Below are positions 26,815 through 34,588 of a stretch of DNA of 64,000 nucleotides, piece by piece. How positions within the stretch are numbered: the first letter of the stretch is position 1; every line of letters starts with the position of its first letter. The stretch is from CAWCDJ01 sp963836015 (GTDB lineage Bacteria > Acidobacteriota > Terriglobia > Bryobacterales > Bryobacteraceae). The stretch spans positions 682,001 through 746,000 of the forward strand of contig CAWIIF010000004.1 of the NCBI GenBank assembly GCA_963836015.1, given 5' to 3'. The position numbers were made by a program, and so were the translations under genes. The notes under the pieces are model-generated. The model saw only the letters and a program-made list of their open reading frames with translations, did no database searches and had not been told where the DNA came from.

Positions 26815-27959
26815 TGCGATACCGCGCCACGGTGGTAACTCCTTTGCTGGTCGGGGACGGCCGCAAGCTCAGCCCCATCGACTACATGGTCTGGAAAGAC
26901 CACGTCAACGTGCTCGACCAGTGGCGCATCTTCCGGCTGCTGGCCAAGGGCCCTCGTCTGGAAGGGTACCTCGCGCAGTTGAAGAAGGCTGACAAGCTGG
27001 ATTTCGCCTCCTGGGGCGGGTTTGCCCAGAATTTCGCGGGGCGACGCGTGCCGTTCGAGAACCCGGCCTATTCCGCCTACTGGAACCGCGCTTCGGGCGA
27101 AAGCCTGCAGATCCCCACGTTTTCGGCGGGGCCGTCCGGGCCCTATCTGCCGGGCGCCGCCATTAAGGGCGGACTTCGCACGGGCATGGTTTTCGCGCAC
27201 TGGCGCGACGGCATGCTGCAGGATTTGCTGGCGCGCGTGCAGACCGAGCGGCTTCCCCGGCATCCGGCGGAGGGTGTGGAGGAGCAGGCGCTCGGACCGG
27301 CCGGATCGAATCGGATGCGCTTCGTGAGCGCGGGCGATTCGGACCCGGTGGCCACAACGCAGTTCAAAATCTACCTGCTGCGGACCTCCACCCTGCAGCC
27401 TCGCGGCGGGGCTTTGGCGCTCGGGTGGAAACAGAGCCCGCGCGGCGCCGTGGATGGAGGGCGTCCCGAGGAGAGCACGCCGGCGTTCGCCGAAATGGCG
27501 ACTCCCGGCACCGCCTTCGAGGGCGATTGGAACGAGAAGGCCTTCTTCCTGCAGCCCGAGGTCCGGCGCTCGATCCGCTGGCCGGAGCTCAGCCGTTCCC
27601 GCATCTTCGAAGCGGCCAACGTCTATGCCGCGGGCCTGTTGACGCTGCAGCGCCAATACGCTGCCTGGGCCGGACTCGGGGTGCTCGACCAGAGCCTGGT
27701 GGAACTCGAGGGACGGCTGGCCGCGGCCCGCGAGCGCGGCACCTGCCTGCTGTGCCTGGGTTGGGGCGGGGGCATGCCCGCCAAGAGCGCCTGGCTGGAC
27801 ACCACGAATGCCGACTACCGCCAGATTCTGCAGCAGTTTGCGCTATACAACCGCGCGCTGGCCAGCAATCTGCCGTTCCCCAAAACGCGCCGGATCGTCT
27901 TCCTGAACAACCGTCCGGCGACGCTGCCGGGATGGGTGGAACTGGCGGTCGAGGAATAG
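26814..27959 (+). CDS. csm5: Csm5 (Cas7-type capping subunit)
   Basis: 381 residues. It opens with a RAMP strand (YRATVVTPLLVGDGRKLSPI), has the hallmark PYLPGAAIKGGLRTGM at about 110-125, and closes with the glycine-rich loop LGWGGGMPAKSAW at about 332-344, all diagnostic of Csm5. The subunit caps the 3' end of the crRNA and helps its maturation. Length matches the family. Its ATG overlaps the csm4 stop. The gene converges with thrB, leaving one base between stop codons, so no cas6 or nuclease gene can follow directly. Confidence 0.93.
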   Translation: MRYRATVVTPLLVGDGRKLSPIDYMVWKDHVNVLDQWRIFRLLAKGPRLEGYLAQLKKADKLDFASWGGFAQNFAGRRVPFENPAYSAYWNRASGESLQIPTFSAGPSGPYLPGAAIKGGLRTGMVFAHWRDGMLQDLLARVQTERLPRHPAEGVEEQALGPAGSNRMRFVSAGDSDPVATTQFKIYLLRTSTLQPRGGALALGWKQSPRGAVDGGRPEESTPAFAEMATPGTAFEGDWNEKAFFLQPEVRRSIRWPELSRSRIFEAANVYAAGLLTLQRQYAAWAGLGVLDQSLVELEGRLAAARERGTCLLCLGWGGGMPAKSAWLDTTNADYRQILQQFALYNRALASNLPFPKTRRIVFLNNRPATLPGWVELAVEE

Positions 27960-27960
27960 C

Positions 27961-28872
27961 TCAGGCTTCGGACTCTTCGCTCAGCTCGAAACCGCACGGC
28001 GCGATGTTGGCGTAGAGCGTCTCGGAATCGTGGCCGTTGAGGTGGAAGATCTGGCGCACCAGGTCGCAGACACTCTCATTGCCGCGCTCGTAAAACACCA
28101 GGATGGAGGGCCCCGCGCCGCTCAGGGTGCAGCCCAGCAGCCCGGGCGCCCGCAGCCTCAGGATGTCGTGCAGTCCGGGCACCAGCGCCTCGCGGTAGGG
28201 CTGGTGAAAGCGGTCTTCGAGAGCCGCCGGAAACGCGGAGGTGGACCCCGCCGCCAGGGCCGCGATCAGTAGGGACGCCCGCTGCACGTTGAACACGGCA
28301 TCGGCGCGGCTGTAGCTATCCGGCAGAACGGCGCGCGCCTTGGAGGTCGGCAGGTCGAAATCCGGCACGACTACGGCCAGGCCGAAGCGCTGCGGCAGGT
28401 CGAGCCGCACCGCGCGCGTGACGCCGCCCGAATCGATGGCGCTGGCGACGATCGATCCCAGCGTGCAGGGCGCAACGTTATCGGGGTGGCCTTCGAGGCG
28501 GGCGGCCTCGTCCAGGATGCGCAGCGGCTTCCACCGCAGGTCGAGCAGTCGATCGGCAATCACCACGCCCGCCGTGAGGGCCGCGGCGCTCGACCCCATC
28601 CCTTTGCCGAGCGGGATGTCGTTGCGGATCTGGAGCTCGATGGGGGGCATTTCGGCGCCGTGGCTCTCCGCCACCGTCGCCGCGGTCTGCCAGATCAGGT
28701 TGTCCCGCCCGAGCGAGATCTGCCCGGCATCGCGGCCCTCCGCCGAGATCACCAGCTCATCACTGCGGCGGAAGCGGCATGTCAGGTACACGCCGAGCGC
28801 CAGGCCGAGTGCGTCGAAGCCGGGTCCCAGGTTGGCGCTCGATGCCGGTACGCGCAACGTGTACCAGGGCAT
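27961..28872 (-). CDS. thrB: Homoserine kinase
   Basis: 303 residues of the GHMP kinase family. The N-terminal LRVPASSANLGPGFDALGLA and the ATP-binding loop IPLGKGMGSSAAALTAGVV (about 90-108) are diagnostic, as is the C-terminal GCTLSGAGPSILVFY. It phosphorylates homoserine with ATP in threonine biosynthesis. Full length. No other thr gene is adjacent; it lies 23 bases from frr and converges with the Csm operon. Confidence 0.95.
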   Translation of the reverse strand: MPWYTLRVPASSANLGPGFDALGLALGVYLTCRFRRSDELVISAEGRDAGQISLGRDNLIWQTAATVAESHGAEMPPIELQIRNDIPLGKGMGSSAAALTAGVVIADRLLDLRWKPLRILDEAARLEGHPDNVAPCTLGSIVASAIDSGGVTRAVRLDLPQRFGLAVVVPDFDLPTSKARAVLPDSYSRADAVFNVQRASLLIAALAAGSTSAFPAALEDRFHQPYREALVPGLHDILRLRAPGLLGCTLSGAGPSILVFYERGNESVCDLVRQIFHLNGHDSETLYANIAPCGFELSEESEA

Positions 28873-28895
28873 AGGGCGTATTCGAAGCTGCGTTT

Positions 28896-29501
28896 TCAGC
28901 GGATCTCCAGGATCTCTTTTTCCTTGGTCTTGGCCGCCTGGTCGATTCTCTGCATGTACGTGTCGGTCAGCTTCTGGACCTCGTCATGCGCCCGCTTGTC
29001 GTCGTCTTCGGTGATCTTCTTGTCTTTCAGAAGCTTCTTGACGGCTTCATTGCCATCCCGGCGGATGTTGCGCACCGACACACGATGGTGCTCGGCGGCG
29101 GCGTGCAGACGTTTGACCAGCTCCTTGCGCCGCTCCTCGGTCAACGGGGGAATCGGCAGGCGGATGATCTTGCCGTCATTCGCCGGGTTCAGGCCCAGGT
29201 CGGAAGTGCGTATGGATTTCTCGATCGGGCCGATCTGCGAGACGTCCCACGGCTGGATAGTGATCAGGGCAGGCTCGGGCACGTGCAGGTTCGCGAGTTG
29301 ATTGAGCGGGGTGGGTGTCCCGTAGTAATCCACCCGTATATGATCCAGAATGCCCAGTGAGGCGCGTCCGGTCCGGATAGACGCCATCTCGTGCTGCAAA
29401 TCAGAGACGGCTTTGTCCATCCGCGTCTTCAGGTTCGATTCAACCTCTTTGAGATTGTTGAATGTTTGACCGCTGGGTGCTGGTTGCTGTTCTGTTTTCA
29501 T
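28896..29501 (-). CDS. frr: Ribosome recycling factor
   Basis: 201 residues, slightly longer than the usual 185 because of an N-terminal tail (MKTEQQPAPSGQTFNNLKEV). The three-helix-bundle signatures are present: LQHEMASIRTGRASLGILD, VDYYGTPTPLNQLANL, RLPIPPLTEERRKELVK, RNIRRDGNEAVKKL. It splits post-termination ribosomes together with EF-G. It is downstream of pyrH in the usual tsf-pyrH-frr order, but a divergent membrane-protein gene is inserted between pyrH and frr, so frr needs its own promoter. Confidence 0.96.
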   Translation of the reverse strand: MKTEQQPAPSGQTFNNLKEVESNLKTRMDKAVSDLQHEMASIRTGRASLGILDHIRVDYYGTPTPLNQLANLHVPEPALITIQPWDVSQIGPIEKSIRTSDLGLNPANDGKIIRLPIPPLTEERRKELVKRLHAAAEHHRVSVRNIRRDGNEAVKKLLKDKKITEDDDKRAHDEVQKLTDTYMQRIDQAAKTKEKEILEIR

Positions 29502-29565
29502 AGCGCACGAGTTCCAAGTAACGATTATACGTAACGATGGCCTCCTCTTGTTAGACTGGATCTCT

Positions 29566-30738
29566 ATGTCCGGCGTTCACCCGAGTGCGAAACGCCAGCC
29601 CCTGGTCTTTTCGTTTCTTGTATTTCTACTCCTGACCTCCGCCTGGCAGGCCTTCTACTGCGTTGCGTCCACCCGCCGGGATCCGGCGGGGCTATTTTTT
29701 TCCGGCGATGCTTTCCCTAAGCCCCCGGAACTTTGGGGAAGCTACCAATATCCCGATAGCCGCGGCTATGACGGACAGATGTACCGCCTGCTGGCCCATG
29801 ACCCGTTGAACCGGAAGGGCTACTGGGATTATCTGGACGATGCCCGCTTCCGTTCGCGCCGCATCCTGATTCCGGCGCTGTCCGGCCTCCTGGGCGGCGG
29901 CTCTACCCGCGCCGTGGATCTTGGTTACATCGCGATTACCGATATCGTGCTGGCGCTCGGAGCCGTGTGCTTCGTGCGCCTGGCGGGCGGCGGGATTCCT
30001 ACTGCGCTGGCGCTGGCGATTTACGCGCTCATTCCCGCGGTGATCGCGTCGGCCGACCGTATGGTGCTGGACGGTCCGGCCGTCGCGGGCTTCCTGGCAG
30101 CGCTGCTGTTCTTCAGGGAGTGTCGCTGGCGCCCACTCTGGGTGCTCGCGGCACTGCTCCCGCTGGTCCGCGAAACGTTGATTTGCGTCAACGCGGGGAT
30201 TGGATTGGCCCTTCTCGTCCGCCGGGAGTACCGGCACGCGGCGCGGGCCGCCCTAACGGCTGCCCCCGCCCTCGCCTGGTGGTGGTACGCCGGCCTTCGC
30301 ACTCAGCCTTCGACCTCAATGAGGCTGCTCTCGTTCCCGCTCTGGCCGCAGATCGAGCGGCTGGTGCAGCCATTCGCCCGGCCGGTTTCGCCCGCCGTCA
30401 ACCTGCTTCTCGAATCGCTCGACCTGCTGGCGTGCATCTGCCTGCTATGGGCCTTTTTCTGGTTCGGCAAGACGGTACTCGCCGAATTCCGTGAAGGCGG
30501 CTGGAAGGACGACACGCTGATCGTGCTGCCTTCCGCGGTGCTGGCGGCCGTTTCGTCGAGCCACCAGATCCTGGCGGAACCCTACGCATTCATGCGGGTC
30601 GACAGCGTCCTGCTGGCCTGGGTGATTCTGAGGATGGTGCGTTGGCGCCCAATCTATGCCGCCGTCTATGCTCTCATCGGCTCGATGGGGCTGGCGGTAT
30701 TCCGGGCGGGTCCGTTCCTGCGGCTGCTCGGGTGGTAA
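29566..30738 (+). CDS. Multi-pass membrane protein, possible GT-C type glycosyltransferase
   Basis: 390 residues from the ATG at 29566. About eight hydrophobic segments are visible (for example VFSFLVFLLLTSAWQAF, LALAIYALIPAVIASAD, LLACICLLWAFFWFG, PIYAAVYALIGSMGLAVF). The first external loop carries SRGYDGQMYRLLAHDPL, a YDGQ-type motif seen in uncharacterised GT-C-like membrane proteins. No catalytic DxD could be assigned with certainty. It is inserted on the opposite strand between frr and pyrH, interrupting a widely conserved gene order. Function not known. Confidence 0.75.
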   Translation: MSGVHPSAKRQPLVFSFLVFLLLTSAWQAFYCVASTRRDPAGLFFSGDAFPKPPELWGSYQYPDSRGYDGQMYRLLAHDPLNRKGYWDYLDDARFRSRRILIPALSGLLGGGSTRAVDLGYIAITDIVLALGAVCFVRLAGGGIPTALALAIYALIPAVIASADRMVLDGPAVAGFLAALLFFRECRWRPLWVLAALLPLVRETLICVNAGIGLALLVRREYRHAARAALTAAPALAWWWYAGLRTQPSTSMRLLSFPLWPQIERLVQPFARPVSPAVNLLLESLDLLACICLLWAFFWFGKTVLAEFREGGWKDDTLIVLPSAVLAAVSSSHQILAEPYAFMRVDSVLLAWVILRMVRWRPIYAAVYALIGSMGLAVFRAGPFLRLLGW

Positions 30739-30744
30739 TCGGGG

Positions 30745-31452
30745 CTAGTGGATGATGGTGCCGACCGGCTCGCCCATGGCCATCCGCATGATGTTCCCAG
30801 GCGTGGTCAGGTTGAAAACCAGGACCGGCAGCTGGTTGTCGCGGCACATCGCGATGGCGGTGGCATCCATCACGCCCAGCCCCTTCGCGAGGACGTCGAG
30901 ATACGAGATGGACTCGTATTTCACGGCGTCGGGAAATTTCAGCGGGTCTTTGTCGTAGACGCCGTCCACGCGGGTGGCCTTGGCAATGATATCGGCCTTG
31001 ATCTCGAGCGCGCGCAGAGTGGCCGCGGTGTCGGTCGAAAAGTAGGGGTTGGAGGTGCCGGCCGCGAAGATGGCGATGCGGCGCTTCTCGAGATGGCGGA
31101 TAGCCCGGCGGCGTATGTAAGGTTCCGCCACCTGGTGCATCTCGATGGCGCTCATGACGCGGGTCGGGATGCCCATCTGCTCCAGCGCGTCGGACAAGGC
31201 CAGTGAGTTGATCACGGTGGCCAGCATTCCCATGTGGTCCGCCGTGACGCGGTCCATCTTTTGCGCGGCGGCGGCGACACCCCGGAAAATGTTGCCGCCG
31301 CCCACCACGACTCCGATCTGAATTCCCGCCTCCGCTACATCCGCCACCTCGCGCGCCAGGCTCTTGACGCGGTCGGCGCTGATCCCGAAGGGGGCGCCTC
31401 CCGCCAGAACTTCACCGCTCAGTTTCAGAAGTATGCGGTTGTAACGGGGCAT
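30745..31452 (-). CDS. pyrH: UMP kinase
   Basis: 235 residues. Amino acid kinase fold with RILLKLSGEVLAGG at the N-terminus, GVVVGGGNIFRG (about 48-59), the UMP-binding ADHMGMLATVINSLAL and the ATP-site GTSNPYFSTDTAATLRA. It converts UMP to UDP in pyrimidine nucleotide synthesis. It directly follows tsf with no intergenic base, as in most bacterial rpsB-tsf-pyrH operons. Confidence 0.97.
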   Translation of the reverse strand: MPRYNRILLKLSGEVLAGGAPFGISADRVKSLAREVADVAEAGIQIGVVVGGGNIFRGVAAAAQKMDRVTADHMGMLATVINSLALSDALEQMGIPTRVMSAIEMHQVAEPYIRRRAIRHLEKRRIAIFAAGTSNPYFSTDTAATLRALEIKADIIAKATRVDGVYDKDPLKFPDAVKYESISYLDVLAKGLGVMDATAIAMCRDNQLPVLVFNLTTPGNIMRMAMGEPVGTIIH

Positions 31453-32091
31453 CTATTCGGCGGCCGCCTGCTCGCCGCCGGCCTCCGCCGCGGCCACGTC
31501 GCCTACCTTGAAGCGAATGAACCGGGCGATGGACATGTTCTCTTTCAACTTCGAGATCCTGGTCTTCACCAGTTGATCGATGGTCAGGGTAGCTTCCTTC
31601 ACGAAGGGCTGCTCCAGCAGGCAGACCTCTTCGTAGAACTTGTTGATACGGCCTTCGACGATCCGGTCGACCACCTTCTCGGGCTTGCCTTCATTGAGCG
31701 CGCGGGCACGCGCAATCTCGCGTTCCTTGTCCAGTACATCGGCCGGAACATCCTCGCGGCGCAGATACCTGGGATCGGCGGCCGCGATGTGCATCGCGAT
31801 GTCGTGGACCAGTTCCTGGAAGTCCGCGGTGCGCGCCACGAAGTCGGACTCGCAGTTGACTTCAACCAGCACGCCCAACTGGCCGCCGGCGTGTATGTAG
31901 CTGCCGATCAGGCCCTGCCTGGTCACGCGCCCCGCCTTTTTCCCGGCCGATGACAGGCCCCACTTCCGCAAGAGGACTTCCGCCTCGCCGATATCGCCGT
32001 TGGCCGCCACCAGGGCCTTCTTGCACTCCATCATGCCCGCGCCGGTGCGCTCGCGCAGGTCTTTCACTAGTGCCGCGGTAATCTCCGCCAT
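31453..32091 (-). CDS. tsf: Elongation factor Ts
   Basis: 212 residues, the short form of the family. The N-terminal UBA domain (VKDLRERTGAGMMECKKALV) and the conserved TRQGLIGSYIHAGGQLGVLV and VEVNCESDFVARTADFQEL are present. A single core subdomain with a coiled-coil-like segment (KPEKVVDRIVEGRINKFYEE) follows. It recycles EF-Tu by nucleotide exchange. Downstream of rpsB, with a strong hairpin in the 87-base gap, and abutting pyrH. Confidence 0.97.
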   Translation of the reverse strand: MAEITAALVKDLRERTGAGMMECKKALVAANGDIGEAEVLLRKWGLSSAGKKAGRVTRQGLIGSYIHAGGQLGVLVEVNCESDFVARTADFQELVHDIAMHIAAADPRYLRREDVPADVLDKEREIARARALNEGKPEKVVDRIVEGRINKFYEEVCLLEQPFVKEATLTIDQLVKTRISKLKENMSIARFIRFKVGDVAAAEAGGEQAAAE

Positions 32092-32117
32092 AACTGTTTC
32101 TTTTGTTTCCTCTGCTG

Positions 32118-32169
32118 CCCGCTTCCTTACGGTCGCGGCTAAGCAGAGCCGCGACCGTGAAGGAGCGGG
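32118..32169 (-). promoter_or_regulatory. Long hairpin between rpsB and tsf
   Basis: CGGTCGCGGCT (32130-32140) and AGCCGCGACCG (32147-32157) pair perfectly over 11 bp with a 6-base loop. The flanks CCCGCT and AGCGGG extend the stem with a small offset. There is no long T-run directly after the stem on the minus strand, so it may be a partial terminator, an attenuator setting the S2 to EF-Ts ratio, or an RNA processing site. Confidence 0.55.
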
Positions 32170-32178
32170 CGGATTTCT

Positions 32179-33090
32179 CTAGTGGCCGCCTTCGGTCACA
32201 ACCGGCTCGGCCGGCGGTTCGGCGGTCTCGGAGGCCGGACCTTTGCGCGGGGAAGCCGGCGCCGGCTCATCCTCCATGCTCAGGCTCTCCGCCATAATCT
32301 TCTCGGCATACTTGGGATCCACGTATTCCGTGTATTCCAGCATGCCTTCCTCGGCCGGGGCTTCCTCTTCGACGATCTTATCCGCCGCAAAGTCGTGCTC
32401 GGTGGCCAGCGAGCGCCCTTCGATCACGGCGTCCGCAATCTTGCTGGCGAACAGCCGGATGGCGCGAAGCGCGTCGTCGTTTCCCGGAATCACGCAATCC
32501 ACTTCGTCCGGATCGCAATTGGTATCGACAATCGCCACTACCGGGATGCCCAGCCGCCGCGCCTCTTTCACCGCGATCGCTTCCTTGTTGGAATCGATCA
32601 CGAACAGCACGTCGGGGAGGCCTGGCATGTCTTTGATGCCCGCCAGGTTCTGGTCCAGGTGCTTGCGCTCGCGCTCCAGCCGGATGATTTCCTTCTTCGG
32701 CCGTCCGGCGTAGCCGCCCTCGACCGACGACATGCCTTCCAGTTCTTTCAGCCGCTTGATCGACTTCTGTACCGTGGCCATGTTCGTGAGCAGCCCGCCC
32801 AACCAGCGCTGGTTCACGTAGTACATCTGGCAGCGGGTGGCCTCTTCGGCGATGGCCTCCTGCGCCTGACGCTTGGTGCCCACGAAGAGCACGTTCTTGC
32901 CCTGCGCGGCCATCTCGCCCACGAACCGGGCGGCGTCTTTGAACATCTTCAGGGTTTTCTGAAGATCGATGATGTAGATTCCGTTACGTTCGCCGAAGAT
33001 GTATTCCTTCATCTTCGGATTCCAGCGCTTGGTCTGGTGCCCGAAGTGAACGCCGGCTTCGAGCAATTCCTTCATGGATATTGCAGGCAA
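32179..33090 (-). CDS. rpsB: 30S ribosomal protein S2 with acidic C-terminal extension
   Basis: 303 residues from a TTG start at 33090, chosen because GAGGAGG lies 4-5 bases upstream and the MxxISMKELLEAGVHFGHQ opening matches the family; an internal ATG at 33075 would drop five conserved residues. Signatures include RWNPKMKEYIFGERNGIYII, VLFVGTKRQAQEAI, NQRWLGGLLTN and NCDPDEVDCVIPGNDDAL. The last about 70 residues are an acidic, Pro/Glu-rich extension (VEEEAPAEEGMLEYTEY and on) longer than in E. coli. First gene of the rpsB-tsf-pyrH operon. Confidence 0.97.
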   Translation of the reverse strand: MPAISMKELLEAGVHFGHQTKRWNPKMKEYIFGERNGIYIIDLQKTLKMFKDAARFVGEMAAQGKNVLFVGTKRQAQEAIAEEATRCQMYYVNQRWLGGLLTNMATVQKSIKRLKELEGMSSVEGGYAGRPKKEIIRLERERKHLDQNLAGIKDMPGLPDVLFVIDSNKEAIAVKEARRLGIPVVAIVDTNCDPDEVDCVIPGNDDALRAIRLFASKIADAVIEGRSLATEHDFAADKIVEEEAPAEEGMLEYTEYVDPKYAEKIMAESLSMEDEPAPASPRKGPASETAEPPAEPVVTEGGH

Positions 33091-33226
33091 ACTACCTCCT
33101 CAACTCATGGGAGAGGGGAAACCTCTCGGTTATGTCTTCCTTTACCGGTTGCGCCGCCGCCGCACGGTCCAAAGCGAGATTTGCGCCGCGGCTGCGTAAC
33201 GGAAGACCGGTTGTCAAACGCACGTC

Positions 33227-33248
33227 GGGGCCGGGTAAGCCCGGCCCC
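33227..33248 (-). terminator. GC hairpin after rplM-rpsI
   Basis: GGGGCCGGG (33227-33235), loop TAAG, CCCGGCCCC (33240-33248): a perfect 9-bp stem 16 bases past the rpsI stop. No T-run follows, so termination may be weak or Rho-assisted, allowing some read-through into rpsB. About ten bases further on the minus strand a TTGACA (33217-33212) could be the -35 box for rpsB, but no matching -10 was found. Confidence 0.55.
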
Positions 33249-33264
33249 TGGTTGTGGGATCCTT

Positions 33265-33663
33265 TTAACGCTTGGAGAACTGGAACCGCTTACGCGCACC
33301 TTTTTGGCCGTACTTCTTTCGCTCGTGCGCACGCGGATCGCGGGTCAGGAAGCCCAGCTTTTTCAGCCGGCCTCGCAACTCCGCGTTGAACTCCACCAGT
33401 GCCCGGGCAATGCCCAGACGGGCCGCGCCCGCCTGCCCGGCGACCCCGCCGCCGTCGGCGAGAATCACCAGGTCGAACTTATCGCTGGTCTCGGTGGCCG
33501 CCAGGGGCTGCCGCACGATCGCCCGCGCGCTCTCGGTGGGAAAGTAGTTCTCGAACGCGCGTCCGTTGACCTGGATCTCGCCCTTGCCTGGACGAAGAAA
33601 AATTCGCGCCACCGACTTCTTGCGGCGGCCCGTACCCAAATATTGAACCATCGTCGCTGCCAC
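33265..33663 (-). CDS. rpsI: 30S ribosomal protein S9
   Basis: 132 residues from GTG 33663, preferred over the internal ATG at 33651 because AGGAAGG lies about 11 bases upstream. Family motifs: YLGTGRRKKSVARIFLRPGKG, GQAGAARLGIARALVEFN, and the basic C-terminus RKKYGQKGARKRFQFSKR, whose terminal Lys-Arg contacts P-site tRNA. Follows rplM in the universal L13-S9 operon. Confidence 0.97.
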   Translation of the reverse strand: MAATMVQYLGTGRRKKSVARIFLRPGKGEIQVNGRAFENYFPTESARAIVRQPLAATETSDKFDLVILADGGGVAGQAGAARLGIARALVEFNAELRGRLKKLGFLTRDPRAHERKKYGQKGARKRFQFSKR

Positions 33664-33683
33664 TAAACTCGCACCTTCCTGCC

Positions 33684-34115
33684 CTATTTCACGGCCAGCG
33701 CGGCCGGTTTCTGGGCCGCGTGCGGATGCCGGTCACCCGCGTAGACCTTCAATTTCCGGAACATCTGTTTGCCGAGCTTGGTCTTCGGGAGCATGCCCCG
33801 AATGGCCTCTTCCACGATCCGCGTCGGCCGGGTCTCGCGCACCCGCTTGAAGCTGGTTTCCACCAGCCCGCCCGGATAGCCCGTGAAATGACGGTAGACC
33901 TTGCTCTCTTCTTTCCGGCCCGTGAGCCGGACTTTGCTCGCGTTAATGACGATCACGTGATCGCCGGTATCCAGAAACGGCGTGTACGAGGGTTTATTCT
34001 TGCCCATCAGCAGCATAGCCGCCCTGCTGGCGAGCTTGCCCAGAACCGCTTCCTGGGCGTCGATGACATGCCACTGGCGGTTGATGCCGTTCTTGGAGGG
34101 GAACTCGGTACTCAT
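33684..34115 (-). CDS. rplM: 50S ribosomal protein L13
   Basis: 143 residues from the ATG at 34115; a GTG two codons earlier (34121) is nearer the GGAG ribosome site and is an alternative. Signatures: WHVIDAQEAVLGKLASRAAM, KPSYTPFLDTGDHVIVINAS, YRHFTGYPGGLVE and AIRGMLPKTKLGKQMFRKLK. First gene of the rplM-rpsI pair, in standard spacing (20 bases to the rpsI start). Confidence 0.97.
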   Translation of the reverse strand: MSTEFPSKNGINRQWHVIDAQEAVLGKLASRAAMLLMGKNKPSYTPFLDTGDHVIVINASKVRLTGRKEESKVYRHFTGYPGGLVETSFKRVRETRPTRIVEEAIRGMLPKTKLGKQMFRKLKVYAGDRHPHAAQKPAALAVK

Positions 34116-34204
34116 TGACACACGTCTCCAACTCTTTCGTTCAAACTATTTAGACTACCGGGATAGAGGGTTCGTTGTCAAATCGGGTGACAAGCCGGAA
34201 CCCG

Positions 34205-34366
34205 TTACCCGGTAGTGGGTTGCTGGTCCGGATCGTACTGATTGGTGCGTAAATACTCGCGGAGAACCTCGTTGACCACTTCCGTTACGGTCCTCCGGCT
34301 ATCTAGAGCGAGCCGGTTCACCGGCTCGCAAACATCCAGATCCAGGCGGACGGACTGAATATACAT
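34205..34366 (-). CDS. Small ribbon-helix-helix-like protein
   Basis: 53 residues encoded from ATG 34366 with AGGGG 8 bases upstream to a TAA at 34207-34205. The sequence begins MYIQSVRLDLDVCEPVNRLA, a beta strand and first helix, followed by DSRRTVTEVVNEVLREYLRT, the classic second helix of RHH (CopG/Arc-type) DNA-binding proteins. Possibly an antitoxin or small repressor; no toxin gene is adjacent, so the role is open. It lies upstream of and on the same strand as rplM. Confidence 0.65.
   Translation of the reverse strand: MYIQSVRLDLDVCEPVNRLALDSRRTVTEVVNEVLREYLRTNQYDPDQQPTTG
34308..34329. repeat. 22-base perfect palindrome inside the small RHH gene
   Basis: GCGAGCCGGT, two-base centre, ACCGGCTCGC: ten-base arms that pair perfectly. 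It lies within codons 13-19 of the RHH gene. It could be an autoregulatory operator or an mRNA hairpin. Confidence 0.6.
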
Positions 34367-34588
34367 GCGCTATACCCCTGGTGGCGACTTCTTCTTCCGA
34401 TATGGCGCCATATTCCCCGGCTAGTGTCTATTATTACAAGCCGAGCCTCCCCACGACGCCCAATCTTTTGGCCAGCCGAGAGCTGTTCTTGCCTGCTCCA
34501 ATGGCATGCTCCGTATTGTATCGGAACGAGACAGTTGCTCAGGCTCGCGAGTAGGCCGGGCCGAGCTTACGGTATTATAGAAATATCC

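Noticed and set aside
22300..28000. CRISPR array near the Csm genes
   Set aside because: No set of direct repeats with regular spacers was found by eye in the flanks or elsewhere in the window; G/C runs in csm4 are coding low complexity.
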